Origin: Bolinopsis microptera | Lineage: Eukaryota > Ctenophora > Tentaculata > Lobata > Bolinopsidae | Assembly: GCF_026151205.1 (NCBI RefSeq) | Contig: NC_087074.1 | Location: 19,078,740-19,142,739, forward strand | DNA: 64,000 nucleotides | Direction: 5' to 3' | Position numbers and translations under genes: made by a program | Notes under the pieces: generated by a model | Seen by the model: only the letters and a program-made list of their open reading frames with translations | Told to the model about the DNA's origin: nothing | Database searches by the model: none | Shown here: positions 11,721 to 27,370 of the stretch, one piece after another | Position numbering within the stretch: the stretch's first letter is position 1 | How the letters are laid out: each line of letters opens with the position of its first letter

Positions 11721-13178
11721 AGAACTGGCTCCAAATTTATATCTAATTCTGCTATTTTTACTGCACTACTACTTTTTACAAGTCATGCTCTTAATTACTC
11801 CGTAAATCATGTCGAAGAAAAACGGAATAATAAAAACCACGTATTAGGAATATTTATCGATCTCTCTAAAGCATTTGATACCTTACCATTTGATATGCTA
11901 CTTAAGAAACTTAGTAATTACGGAGTTAGAGGAAACGCACTAAAGCTGCTCTCCAGCTATCTAAATAATAGATACCAGTATGTTAGTGTACTTGGTGAAG
12001 AATCAGAGCCTCTCCCAGTTAAACTAGGCGTACCACAAGGATCCGTTTTGGGCCCCTTGCTTTTTCTTATCTATATAAATGACATCTATAGATGTAGTAC
12101 ATTAGGAAAGTTTGTACTATTTGCAGATGACACAAACATCTTTGTAGCTGCTGAAACTAAGGAACTAGCATACAAAATAGCGAATGAAATTCTTGAATCT
12201 GTGTGCCAATATATGCGCCATAATCTACTGCACATTAATGTTAAAAAATCTTGTTACATGTACTTCTCGCCTACTAAACGTAAGACCATTGATAATACTG
12301 AAAATGACTTGAATCTAGAAATTGATGGAATCCCGATCAAACAGGTTACTGAAACGAAATTTCTAGGTGTTATTATAGATGACAAACTGAGTTGGACACC
12401 TCATATCGAGAAACTAACTAAGAAATTAAACAGTATATGTGGCCGTATTTATCGAATAAAAAACTCCCTCCCCAGCCAGCTGTACAAACAGATATACCAC
12501 ACTCTTTTTGAATCTCATCTAGGATACGGTATAACTGTATGGGGTGGTGTATCAATTAATAAGCTTTCACCGCTATTCCTTGCACAGAAGAAATGTGTCC
12601 GAATCTTATTTGGGGACTCGGAAGCATTTAGCGACAAGTTTAAAACTTGTTCTCGTAGCAGGCCAATCCAGTGCAGTATAAACAAGAAAGGTCAAATATC
12701 CAATGAATCAACTATACCTCACATTAAACCGTGTTCTATATGTATCAGCTTGAGGAAGACTGGTGATAGACAAGTAAGGCCACATCGCTGCCAAATACTT
12801 GGGGCAGAATTCCACTCTAGAGAATCAACAAAACCGATTTTCCAATCTAAGGAACTAATGACAGTACATAACATATATAGATACAGATGCATTACTGAAA
12901 CAATGAAGATAGTGAAGAGTCATCAGCCCATATCCATGTATTCTCTATTTAAGAAATCTCAGCTCAGAGATGACAGATTTGTGACACCACACTCATCTCA
13001 CAATTTCGCATATAAAGGGGCAAATCTATGGAATACGTTTCTTGAACAGTCAAATGCACGTGGTAAAATAGGTTCTCTAGGCTCAATTAAATCCCAATTG
13101 AAGTATTCTATCATGAAGGCTCAACACCAACCTAACAATATTAACTGGCAGGACTTAAACTTCAACACTTTCCTATGA
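11721..13178 (+). pseudogene. 5'-truncated non-LTR retrotransposon reverse transcriptase (CR1/Jockey-like)
   Basis: The frame is open from 11721 (after a TAA at 11718) to the TGA at 13178. It begins inside the RT domain: VLGIFIDLSKAFDTL at about 11847, then GVPQGSVLGPLLFLIYINDI and the catalytic FADDT (residues 76-80 counted from the ATG at 11895). The thumb and C-terminal region end with the GANLWNTF motif usual for this group. The endonuclease domain and RT fingers are absent upstream, so this is a dead-on-arrival copy although its remaining frame is open. No convincing target-site duplication was found. Clade assignment rests on motifs only. Confidence 0.85.
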
Positions 13179-14554
13179 AAAGACCCCCATTTATATTTAT
13201 ATCTTTTACATTTTACACCTGTCACTCACATCATATATACACCACAAAAGAAAAAGATTCATTCAATCATTACATTATACACTCACTCCACCAAACACGC
13301 ACACAACCCATTGAAGAAGGTTACACGCGGGTGTACCGTTCGCTTTATCCGAAGGGAAAAATGATACTTTACGTAACGCGCGATTTACGTCTTGGTAGCT
13401 AAATTACTCAAGCGCTATTTGTCAGAGCGACACAAATACGCGGCGCGAGCGCTTGCGCGGCTCTCTTATCCACCACTCATGTTTACATCGTACCAGGCAA
13501 TGGTTCAGTTTAATTATGGTAAGGGCACAGCCTGTCAAAAACCCTTTTCGGATGATCCGTCGACACCGCCTGAAGGTGACTGCATAATAACGGATCATCG
13601 TGGAATCAAACGTTAATAAGCTTGCAGCTTCCGATGTCAATGTATTCATTTTAGTGTCGCATGCTTGAACTGGTTTTGGACCTCTTCATGCTTTTAATTT
13701 ATTTATTATTGTTATTTAGTATTATGAGCTGATGTGTACATATACATACGGTATCTAAAAATTAAGCGTATAGCGAGCATATTTAAACAATTTTCAAGCA
13801 ATAATGTATTGCAAGCAGCTTCAACTTAAATATCGCATAAAAATCATTTAACTCAAAACTAAAATTTTATTGGAATATAGGGAAAACTAAAATAAAATTA
13901 ATGTCAGACCCGTCGCCACTCTCAGCAGTCAACCAGGGCTCATAAAAGCTTAACAGCGCCTGGGTCCGTTCACCAACTGTGCTAATGTGAGTGGCGGTGT
14001 GGTAAGACCCATTTTTAACAGCGTGAATATTTATTAAATACAAGCGCGCTAGCTGCTAGCATACTTGTTTCATTTAATTTTAAATCAAATTTATTCGGAT
14101 ATATATTTATTGATTATGTATTGAATTGGTGATAAATAATAAAATTGTCTTTTCTCAAAAAAAATTGTCTTTTCTCAACCCTCTCTCTTCTAAGAGCTAT
14201 GACTGTTGTTCTCAATAGGTCAATCACCCGTTAAATTTGATTTTAATTATTTAATATTTTGTATTTTCAATGTGGTATTTGGCTAATAGTGTTATCAACA
14301 ATCAAAATGACAAACAGACAAATGTTCAATCAATTTTATGTTAGACTTAGCAACATCAACTCAGCCACTGTATACTATACGAATTAATGAATAAGGAAAC
14401 TAATATAGTACAATGTCAAATGAGTTGATGAGCAACTCAAGTATACAAAATTATTTTACAATTATGTTTATTTCATTATTCGTAATCTAATCTAATCTAA
14501 GATAAACCTAGAATACTTTGAGAAGAGTTGTATCATGAAAATATTTTATTGTGA
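13179..14554. other. Retroelement 3' flank and non-coding sequence
   Basis: 13179-13300 may be the 3' UTR of the retroelement. Complementary 8-mers CGCCACTC and GAGTGGCG lie about 70 bp apart near 13913-13998. A GCTAGC pair forms a small palindrome near 14046-14060, and a 19-bp direct duplication (AATTGTCTTTTCTC type) lies near 14142-14178. No gene is recognisable. Confidence 0.4.
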
Positions 14555-14569
14555 TCATCATCATTGAAA

Positions 14570-14806
14570 GTCCTAGATTTAGATCTAGAGTCCTAGATTT
14601 GTTTGTGTCAATTTTGTAGATATTTTACTGTACTATTTTATATTGTATACAATTTTACGGACGAAATGATCCCAGGGGGACTCCCAACCCACCGCTTCGG
14701 CAAGTAGTTGATGCACCGATCACAAGCAAGAGCCACTTTGGTCTACTTGCTGTGAGGTGTCTTAGCTACATGGGTTGGGGGTCCCCCCCCTTTTTTTTTT
14801 TTTTTT
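14570..14806 (+). mobile_element. SINE-like insertion with hairpin and T-tail
   Basis: A 237-bp segment is bounded by perfect 15-bp direct repeats TCATCATCATTGAAA at 14555-14569 and 14807-14821. Its 3' half folds: GGGGGACTCCCAACCCA (near 14668) pairs with TGGGTTGGGGGTCCCCC (near 14771), and CAAGTAG pairs with CTACTTG inside. It ends in eight C and then about 17 T directly before the second repeat. Flanking repeats plus a homopolymer tail suggest retroposition of a small structured RNA. A T-tail rather than an A-tail is unusual, and no A/B box is evident. Confidence 0.55.
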
Positions 14807-14821
14807 TCATCATCATTGAAA

Positions 14822-15234
14822 AGTGTCTGATAGGAAGTTGAGTCGAAGAAAATTATTATTTTGGGGTAAGAGTGAGCACCATTATTATCTGTGGTTTCAT
14901 GGTTCATCCCTATCTAGCAAAGAAGAAGTTTATTCGTTTGAACTAGGGCCTTTGGGCCTAAGTGGGAACGTCTAATTTTATAACTATATTTTATATTTTA
15001 CCCTAACTATGATGTGGTGGCATTTCATACTTAACTAAATTTCAACTTTGAAAATAAATAGATTATTAGTGACAACAAATTATAGTTTAAGACATCCATT
15101 CTGCATTGTGTTTCCAATATTAGAATTTATGATATGTATTGATTGAATAATTGGTAATAAATTTAACTTTTGTTTTATTAACTTTTGTTTTATTAACTAT
15201 TTGATTTTTTAAGGTATTTTTAAATCAAGATATT
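14822..15234. other. AT-rich spacer
   Basis: No gene or repeat recognised, apart from a short duplication of TTTTGTTTTATTAACT near 15170-15196. Confidence 0.4.
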
Positions 15235-15242
15235 ATGTTAAT

Positions 15243-17372
15243 TAGGTTGGTTCAAAAAAACCAAAATTTCTCAAATTTTGCTGAGTATAAGCTCAAACTT
15301 TGATCCCATGGCTAAAACACCCCCAAAAAATTTTTTTTGGTCCAACTCGTCTGGGATGGGACTGCACATGCCACGCCCTAATTTTTTGAGGTTCTTATAC
15401 AGGTAAAATTCTTAAAATTGCCGTTTTTGACCTTTAAACTTCTAGATAGTGTCCCGAAAGCAATGGAGTGTAATATAAATGTGATAAAAAGGTTAACTTT
15501 AGTCAAGGTCTCATGTCTCTACGACCTTAGCATCAACATGTCTCTGCGCCTCCATTTTAAGGCGCGGTCGTGTCTCAACCATTGCTCAGTAAAGGTCGTA
15601 GAGACATGAGACTTCAACTAAAGTTAACCTTTTCCTACCATTTATATTAGAGTAGCACAGATTCAAAGCTCTAAACACATTCCTTTATCCTTAAAACGAC
15701 GATCATATGAATTTTGCCTGTAAAAGTTGATATCTTGATGTCAATTAACATCGTAAGCTTTTGAAATTAAGATTAATTAAATGAGTCATAATTCTTCACA
15801 CAATATTTACACACAATATGAAAATATAAATACAGGAAGTCTTTCTTGGATTCGACATTGAACTTTTCTCGGTCCCTGCACTGGAAAGTGGAACTGATCC
15901 TTTAGGTTTAAAGAAGTCAGCAGGTTCTGATTTAGGTACCCTGGTTTTCGGATCGCCTTGTCTTCACAAGCAAGCTGTCTAATCTTCGTTGCCAAAAAGA
16001 ATTTGTTGCCAGAGGAATATTTTCGTCAAACTAGGATTTAAATGAGGTCCTTATAATTTCTTTATGACTCGTCAGCTATAGGATAAGCATTGATGAGGTC
16101 CAATAATTCCTTCATAGCTCGTCACTGACAGGATCATTATCAACGATATCCAATGATTCCTTCATAGCTCGTCACTGACAGGGTCACCGATCACTATTAA
16201 TAAGGTCTGATGATTTCTTCTTGACTAACGAGGTACAATAATCTCTTACTGATACGTCAAGCCAAGTTAAGTAAATAACTATAAATATCCAAGCATTAGC
16301 TAACAAAATAGCATCTGGTTCTAATTCCTTTACCAAGTTATCAGTAATGGATCTAAATTAATCTTTTCTGTAAACTGATCTTCTTAAAGCTGAAGGACTG
16401 ATTCCCTCTCCAGTCCCCAAGATGGGGAATATTTGTTAAATTATTGTAGGATTCATGAAGAGGGGAAATTCTCCACGGTATGCTTGCGTTCTTCTGTAGG
16501 ATGATGCCATAGCTGCCATATTCCCAATACTCGAACAGCTCGTTCTCGACAGTGACAACAGCAGTATACAAATTCACAAACTGCTCATTCATAAACATAA
16601 GGCTCCGGAATGCGACTTCATTTTAAGAGAGCTTGGAAGAGGGCGAATTCCCCCAGTAATGTTTGTTTTCACTAGCATTGTAATGCAAGAAATTTTGCAA
16701 CGCAATGCAACCAACGAAGTTGTTCTTACCTCTGACAGTTCCAGGGTGTGGAGACGTGGAATCCAAGGAAGATTTTCTGTATTTTTTCATATTGCGTGTA
16801 ATATAAATATTGTGTGTTAAGTATTATGATTCATTTAATTAATCTTAATTTCAAAAGCTTACGATGTTAATTGACATCAAGATATCAACTTTTACAGGCA
16901 AAATTCATATGATCGTCGTTTTAAGGATAAAGGAATGTGTTTAGAGCTTTGAATCTGTGCTACTCTAATATAAATGGTAGGAAAAGGTTAACTTTAGTTG
17001 AAGTCTCATGTCTCTACGACCTTTACTGAGCAATGGTTGAGACACGACCGCGCCTTAAAATGGAGGCGCAGAGACATGTTGATGCTAAGGTCGTAGAGAC
17101 ATGAGACCTTGACTAAAGTTAACCTTTTTATCACATTTATATTACACTCCATTGCTTTCGGGACCCTGTCTAGACGTTTTAAGGTCAAAAACGGCAATTT
17201 TAAGAATTTTACCTGTATAAGCACCTCAAAAAATTAGGGCGTGGCATGTGCAGTCCCATCCCAGACGAGTTGGACCAAAAAAATTTTTTTGTGGGTGTTT
17301 TAGCCATGGGATCAACGTTTGAGCTTATACTCAGCAAAATTTGAGAAATTTTATTTTTTTTGAACCAACCTA
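15243..17372. mobile_element. Foldback DNA transposon with very long terminal inverted repeats (2,130 bp)
   Basis: The ends TAGGTTGGTTCAAAAAAA and its reverse complement are flanked by a perfect 8-bp duplication ATGTTAAT at 15235-15242 and 17373-17380. The inverted arms run at least 15243-15810 and 16800-17372 with high identity, continuing with lower identity to about 15890 and 16740. Each arm contains its own inner inverted repeat (15487-15528 with 15592-15633, and the mirror pair at about 16980-17130). The central 850 bp has imperfect repeats (TCATAGCTCGTCACTGACAG type, 16070-16200) and no transposase. An 8-bp duplication fits hAT-type or P-type mobilisation in trans. Confidence 0.85.
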
Positions 17373-17596
17373 ATGTTAATAGTTAATAATAGTTAATAGT
17401 AATAGTTAATAGTACTATGTTTACAGTATGCACTGAAGGGGTATCTTAGGAATTTTCTTGAACCTTTAACAGGTACCCCTCCTCATTTAACCCTCAATTA
17501 TGTATCATTGTGTTTTGATTTGATTCATAATTTGTATGGTAATATTATCTTTAGATTAACCATTTGGTTAAATGTACACTTTGTCATAAGTTTTAA

Positions 17597-19984
<2,388 letters not shown>

Positions 19985-21425
19985 ACTTTGGATATCAATT
20001 GAACATTTTATCTGGACTGAGTTTTTTAAATGGGCTGTTAACCAAGATGTCACTGACACTCTGCTATTTATTAATACTTTTATTGGAAGTTGAATATTGA
20101 GCGATGGAGTTTATGTAGTGTTGACTAATTTATTGTTCCCTTTTAACCAAATTCTATCCGTTTTATTTTGATCGGGAACTGAAATTAATATCATGTCAAA
20201 CGTCTTTTGAGGACCTATCAAATTATCCATGCATGACAACTTGAAATGACAACTATCAACCAGATTAGCTTAATAGTTAATTGTCTGATTGTCAATTAAA
20301 CAAAACTTTCTCTCTAATCGTTCATACATGAAATATGCAAACTCAAAAATAGTTAGTACAGGGATGTATGCGACTGTGTGAACCAGGGAGCGAATTTCTT
20401 TAACTTCACGAGCGACCACATGATTATGATAAACTGAAACACGAAGGTGTTGTACTGTTGGAGCTTTAATATGACAATCGGACCGAAGACTGTGAAGAAG
20501 AAGAGGCAACAGTGAGTATTTGTTCAAATTTATATTCTCTGATTTTTTCGCAGTTTTTAATATCTTTAATGAAATGGTTGATGATAAACTCGTCAATTTC
20601 CCCGAATGCGGAAATTTTATCAGTATCAAGGAGTTTCAATTTTGAATATAATTCCCAAGATATCACCAAATAAGTGATATGTCCGTGCAAATTTTTAGAT
20701 CTGGTTTATTTGACACAATAAATGAAGACTTGTTATAAATTAGATTGCATCAAATTACTAAATAGATTAGAAGATGCCCATCGCCGTGCTTATCAATCAG
20801 CAATTCCGTGATAGTCACCTCATTCTGCTCCAAACCAAACTGCGCTATATTTTCTGAGAGCACCAGCAAACTGCGGGTAATCAAATTGCTGTGACCAGGA
20901 AAAGGCAAGCAACTTGCTCTAACTTGTAATGCATAATGTGGCGAATCGTCTACCCCACTTTCCACCGTTCTCTTATATTATAGTCACTTTTTTAACCTCT
21001 GCTGTATATAACGCTGTAAATGTATGTAAATGTGGCCTGTTTTCTGTGCACGTGCATGGTCTGTACATTTCACGTGCACGGTCTGTACATTGCACGTGCA
21101 CAGACTGTACATCATGCACACTTTAAGAGTCTCGTGATGCTGGATTGCCGCTGTACTTCTGCTTGATTAATAGTTGAGTTAGTACGTTTATCCGTGAATA
21201 CAACTCTCTCTCTCTCTACTTTGTGATTTTACTTACGTTGCTTGTATTCTAAAGTTGTATAATAAAGTGATTTAATGTTATTTATCTGGTAGTGTATAAA
21301 ACTCTTGAAATTAGCGTGTTCTATTTTTGTAGCTCACTAATTGATGATAGTTCGGCCGAATTTTCGGAATGGCAAGTTGTAAGGACATTTTACCGTTTAT
21401 AAGGTGTTTGTGGCGTGGGCTTAAT
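19985..21425. other. Intergenic stretch with an E-box minisatellite
   Basis: No gene is recognised. At 21045-21115 three 22-bp units each contain CACGTGCA followed by GGTCTGTACAT or its variant, with E-boxes at 21049, 21071 and 21093. Confidence 0.5.
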
Positions 21426-23730
<2,305 letters not shown>

Positions 23731-24711
23731 GCTCTACACTTGTCGTCAACAGTTGAGATCTAATGTTTTACAGTTTACATTTTATTATTATATAATGTAC
23801 TCGTAATTTTAAAGTTCGTTGTGCAATTATCAGCGCGGTGTATTATTTCGTTGCGTTATTTCGTGTGTTTTCGTTTGGTGGCGGTTGAAACTTGTTCTGC
23901 ATATTATGCAATTTTAGAACCGAAATTAGTCTAAAATCTCGATTTAAGGAACGAGGCTCCAGATTCCTGTCGTCTTCACAGCTGGGTGTGTGCTCTTTTA
24001 CGGGTTTAAATTACAGTCTTATTAAAGGTCAATCGTAGAACTTGGGCTCTCTCTCTCTCAAAGAGTAATAACTTGGGGCCCGTAAATGGGATAAACGTTC
24101 GAGAGTTGCTAGTTTGAATCCTGGATTCGCCGCTACAATTTGGTTGTGATAGTCAGTGGCTGCTTCTTTACTCTAATCCTGATCTTCTCACATTTGCACT
24201 TTGCAGTCAGCATTAGATTAACAGATTCTTATTTTGTGTTTTCTTTGTTTGCTAGTTTGCTAATTTCCTTGTTTCGCGCATTAATTGTTGATCGTAATTT
24301 TCATTTCCCTCACACGAATTTACTGTCAGATTTGTCCTCTCTTTTTCAACTATATTATTCAGTTTTTACTTTTGCTCGGTGTGTCCCGATATAAGCTGCC
24401 CGCTTATTCTGATACAATGTTATAATGTATATTATATAATAGTCATTAGACATTGATTGCTACATCACAATATACACTCATTACAGTGCAGCTGTTAGAA
24501 CTCAGGTTCTAACCTTGCTAACCTTCACACTTTCCCAATATAACACTAATTTGACAGTAGTATCCACGACTATATAGTATAGCACTCACTACTGTGTAGT
24601 TGATTGAGATCAGGTGACAGCCAATTCCATTAGTTGACCCCATTTTGATCCACTCTACAATTATTAGATGCGTTCCACCTCGTTCCACATGGTTGAGTTA
24701 GTCGCATTCTA

Positions 24712-24712
<1 letters not shown>

Positions 24713-24744
<32 letters not shown>
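24713..24744 (+). repeat. 32-base G homopolymer
   Basis: Uninterrupted G run followed by AGGTTACCCCCCC. Its length in the assembly may be unreliable. Confidence 0.95.
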
Positions 24745-24745
<1 letters not shown>

Positions 24746-25565
24746 GGTTACCCCCCCATTATACAGGTGAACTGTTATTTTTTCTGTTCTTCGGTTTTAC
24801 AGTAATGTTTTTAAGTTCTATCCTGTGTCACATGTTGTAATAGTATGCTGATTATTTACTGCTCTTCAATACGGAAACCAATCGTAATACCCATCTCTTC
24901 AAATATAACAGTACACAGTTAGCTAATACCGCTAAAGTTCTCCCCCAATACTACAGATAGTGCATAATCCAACAATCACAGACTCAGTACCCAATCACCC
25001 GCCCCCCTCATCTCATCACATATTTACAACCACCATTTTCATAATCACCAGGAAACTAATAACCCTGCAATGATACGAGCTGGGCTAGCAATATTACAGT
25101 GCCTCATTATATTGGTTCAGATAGACTGATAGGAGTACAGGTCGAGTTAGGGTTACCTTGACAACTACCGGAAGTACGGAGCCAGTAAGCACTAACCCTC
25201 CCTTATGTACTGGTTACTGTTAGTATTGTTGTTCGGTTTGTGTTGTATTGGTTGTGATATATACCCAGTATTGGTTTATTGTTATTTGTTGAACTGTACC
25301 ACGGATTTTACGTGAGGTAAAAGACTTTGAACAGAGGGGGGTGGAGCTCAAACTCTCAAAGACCGAGGAATCAGTTATCGTTTTGTTACAATATAATCGT
25401 TATATAATTGCCAAACCTTGCTGATTGAAGACAACTTTCTTTGTTCACCCAACGCTACATCTACAAAATCAGTATCCAGAACTTTTACATTTCTTTGCTT
25501 TGGTGAGCTCCTTCTCTGACTACTGAATACCCTGGCATTACACCTGCTGAACTACTCTACAAATA

Positions 25566-25713
25566 ATGGTGAAGTGGGTTGAAGTACAATGCGGTGTGGT
25601 ACACCCTGTTCGTAAACCCCGTCCTCTCATGAAGTGTCGCTACTTTAACTCGGAACACTCTATCCAGACGTCCCCTTCTTATCTGCAATTCAAGAAGGAT
25701 CTCTCAGCTCTCA
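25566..25713 (+). CDS. Candidate alternative first exon (49 codons)
   Basis: ATG at 25566 opens MVKWVEVQCGVVHPVRKPRP and continues 49 codons to a strong donor (GTGAGTACT at 25714) in phase 1. The RIM-BP exon at 30286 needs a phase 1 donor, so this exon could splice to it in place of the exon at 29221. If unspliced, the frame closes six codons later. The protein resembles nothing I recognise. Confidence 0.25.
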
Positions 25714-25918
25714 GTGAGTACTGCTAACAAACATATTATTGTGATGGCGAGTATTGCTAACACAGGGTTTATATAGTTGTTGTCTTGTAGATACTCGGAT
25801 AAAGTTGCTGCTGAGTTTGGCACTAATTGTATACGTCACTAATTGTACACGTCACTAATTGTACTAATTGTACTAATTGTACACGTCACTTAAGTCTTAA
25901 CGTCATGTTGTAGAGGCG

Positions 25919-26018
25919 GGGGGGGGGGGGGGAACCTCATTTTACCTCATTCGGGCAGCCAAAAAGGGAAAAATTGGGATGAGGTGAAATGAGGTAAAAT
26001 GAGGTTGCCCCCCCCCCC
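25919..26018. repeat. 100-bp foldback element with G-tract/C-tract ends
   Basis: Arms AACCTCATTTTACCTCATT (25933-25951) and AATGAGGTAAAATGAGGTT (25988-26006) are perfectly inverted with a 36-base loop. The outer ends are a G run (25919-25932) opposite a C run (26008-26018). Confidence 0.85.
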
Positions 26019-26454
26019 TCCAGAGGCGCGTTATCGTCAGATGGTGTTTAAACAGTTCCTCAGTTTGTGAGTATTTTGTAGGTGGTGGGACATTGTGGCG
26101 CCTACAAGTAGTACTTAATACTTAGTAGTTAGTAGTTAGTAGTTAGCAGCAACAACGTCCTTATCAGCCCCAGACCCCTGATTGAAAGATCACTCAGTTA
26201 AAATTCAGCACGTTGAGTGTCTGTAATAAATGTTAAATAGTCCGTGCTATCTGTCTCCTGTCATCTCGTTACAACAACCACCCTACTTTGTCGGAACATC
26301 CCTGTCGGAGATGTCAGAACAAGATTGTAACCCTCCCAAACACACATTGTGAAGACCCACAAACCATCTTAACACTTCAAACACTAACAACACCACACAG
26401 TGGAGAGATTACAGTAAAGTACCAGAAGGGGTTCTGTAAAGCCGTACAACACAT

Positions 26455-26504
26455 CACGTGACCAAACACCACGTGACGTGACATAACACGTGACATAACA
26501 CGTG
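26455..26504. promoter_or_regulatory. Cluster of four CACGTG E-boxes
   Basis: CACGTG occurs at 26455, 26470, 26487 and 26499, several within GTGACATAACACGTGA repeats. This is a plausible bHLH-ZIP (Myc/USF/MITF type) binding cluster. It lies 2.7 kb upstream of the 29221 exon. Function is inferred. Confidence 0.4.
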
Positions 26505-26636
26505 ATCAATCATCACAAGGGATCATATAATACACGATATATCGAGCTCTGAGAAGGAATCCCTGTAGTAGACTAGAACTTGTCAACTACCGGACAGTCG
26601 TATGTTTTACTCAGCATGGTGCCCCGCTGTGGTTTC

Positions 26637-26680
<44 letters not shown>

Positions 26681-27215
26681 GCTATGTGGCGGGAGGTGGT
26701 ACGGGATACAGTGTGGTCGAGAGTGGACAGCTTGATCTTGTTGTGTGTTGCACACTTCTTGTGTCCTCCTCTGCCTGAAACAATCGTTATCTCATCCTGC
26801 TGTTGTTGAGTTGTTGTGGCTTGCGCATAACTATTGTGCAGTTGGTGGTTACAGTAGCCGCTCGTCTAGCGTGTATAATTTATAACTTGTTCCTTGAGTC
26901 TGATATTAAATATTGAATAATTGCGCACGGTTAAAGAGCAATACAATTCGTTGTTGTGGTTGTTATCTGGCGTTAATTGATGGTGGTCAGTCAAATTTGT
27001 GTTTCACGGAGTGGACGACGTGTCGGTCAAGTGATTCACTTCTAACATTTATTTTTGATGCAGTCGTGAAAAATAGCTTTATTAGCTGGATGGTTTGGTT
27101 GGATCGTGCTCTGTAAAGTTCTACCACAATAAAGTTACAGCCCCTATCTTTATATAATGTGGCCATGGTGTGCTTAAGAACTAAGTGTGACGTTGTTAGA
27201 CTTCATATTGATAAT

Positions 27216-27370
27216 ATCTTACCACCTCACTTATGATATCTTACCACCTCACTTATAATATCTTACCACCACCTCACTTATAATATCTTACCACCTCACT
27301 TATAATATCTTACCACCTCACTTATAATATCTTACCACCTCACTTATAATATCTTACCACCACCTCACTG
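27216..27370. repeat. 22-bp tandem repeat, about 7 units
   Basis: Units of TTATAATATCTTACCACC followed by TCAC, with two units expanded by an extra ACC. Confidence 0.9.

Noticed and set aside
13179-13420. Target-site duplication for the 11.7-13.2 kb retroelement
   Set aside because: No convincing direct repeat found on the two sides; the 5' boundary is uncertain.
15418-17224. Matching 63- and 72-codon frames in the two arms of the foldback element
   Set aside because: They are the same inverted-repeat sequence read twice; they cross a hairpin and have no homologue I know.
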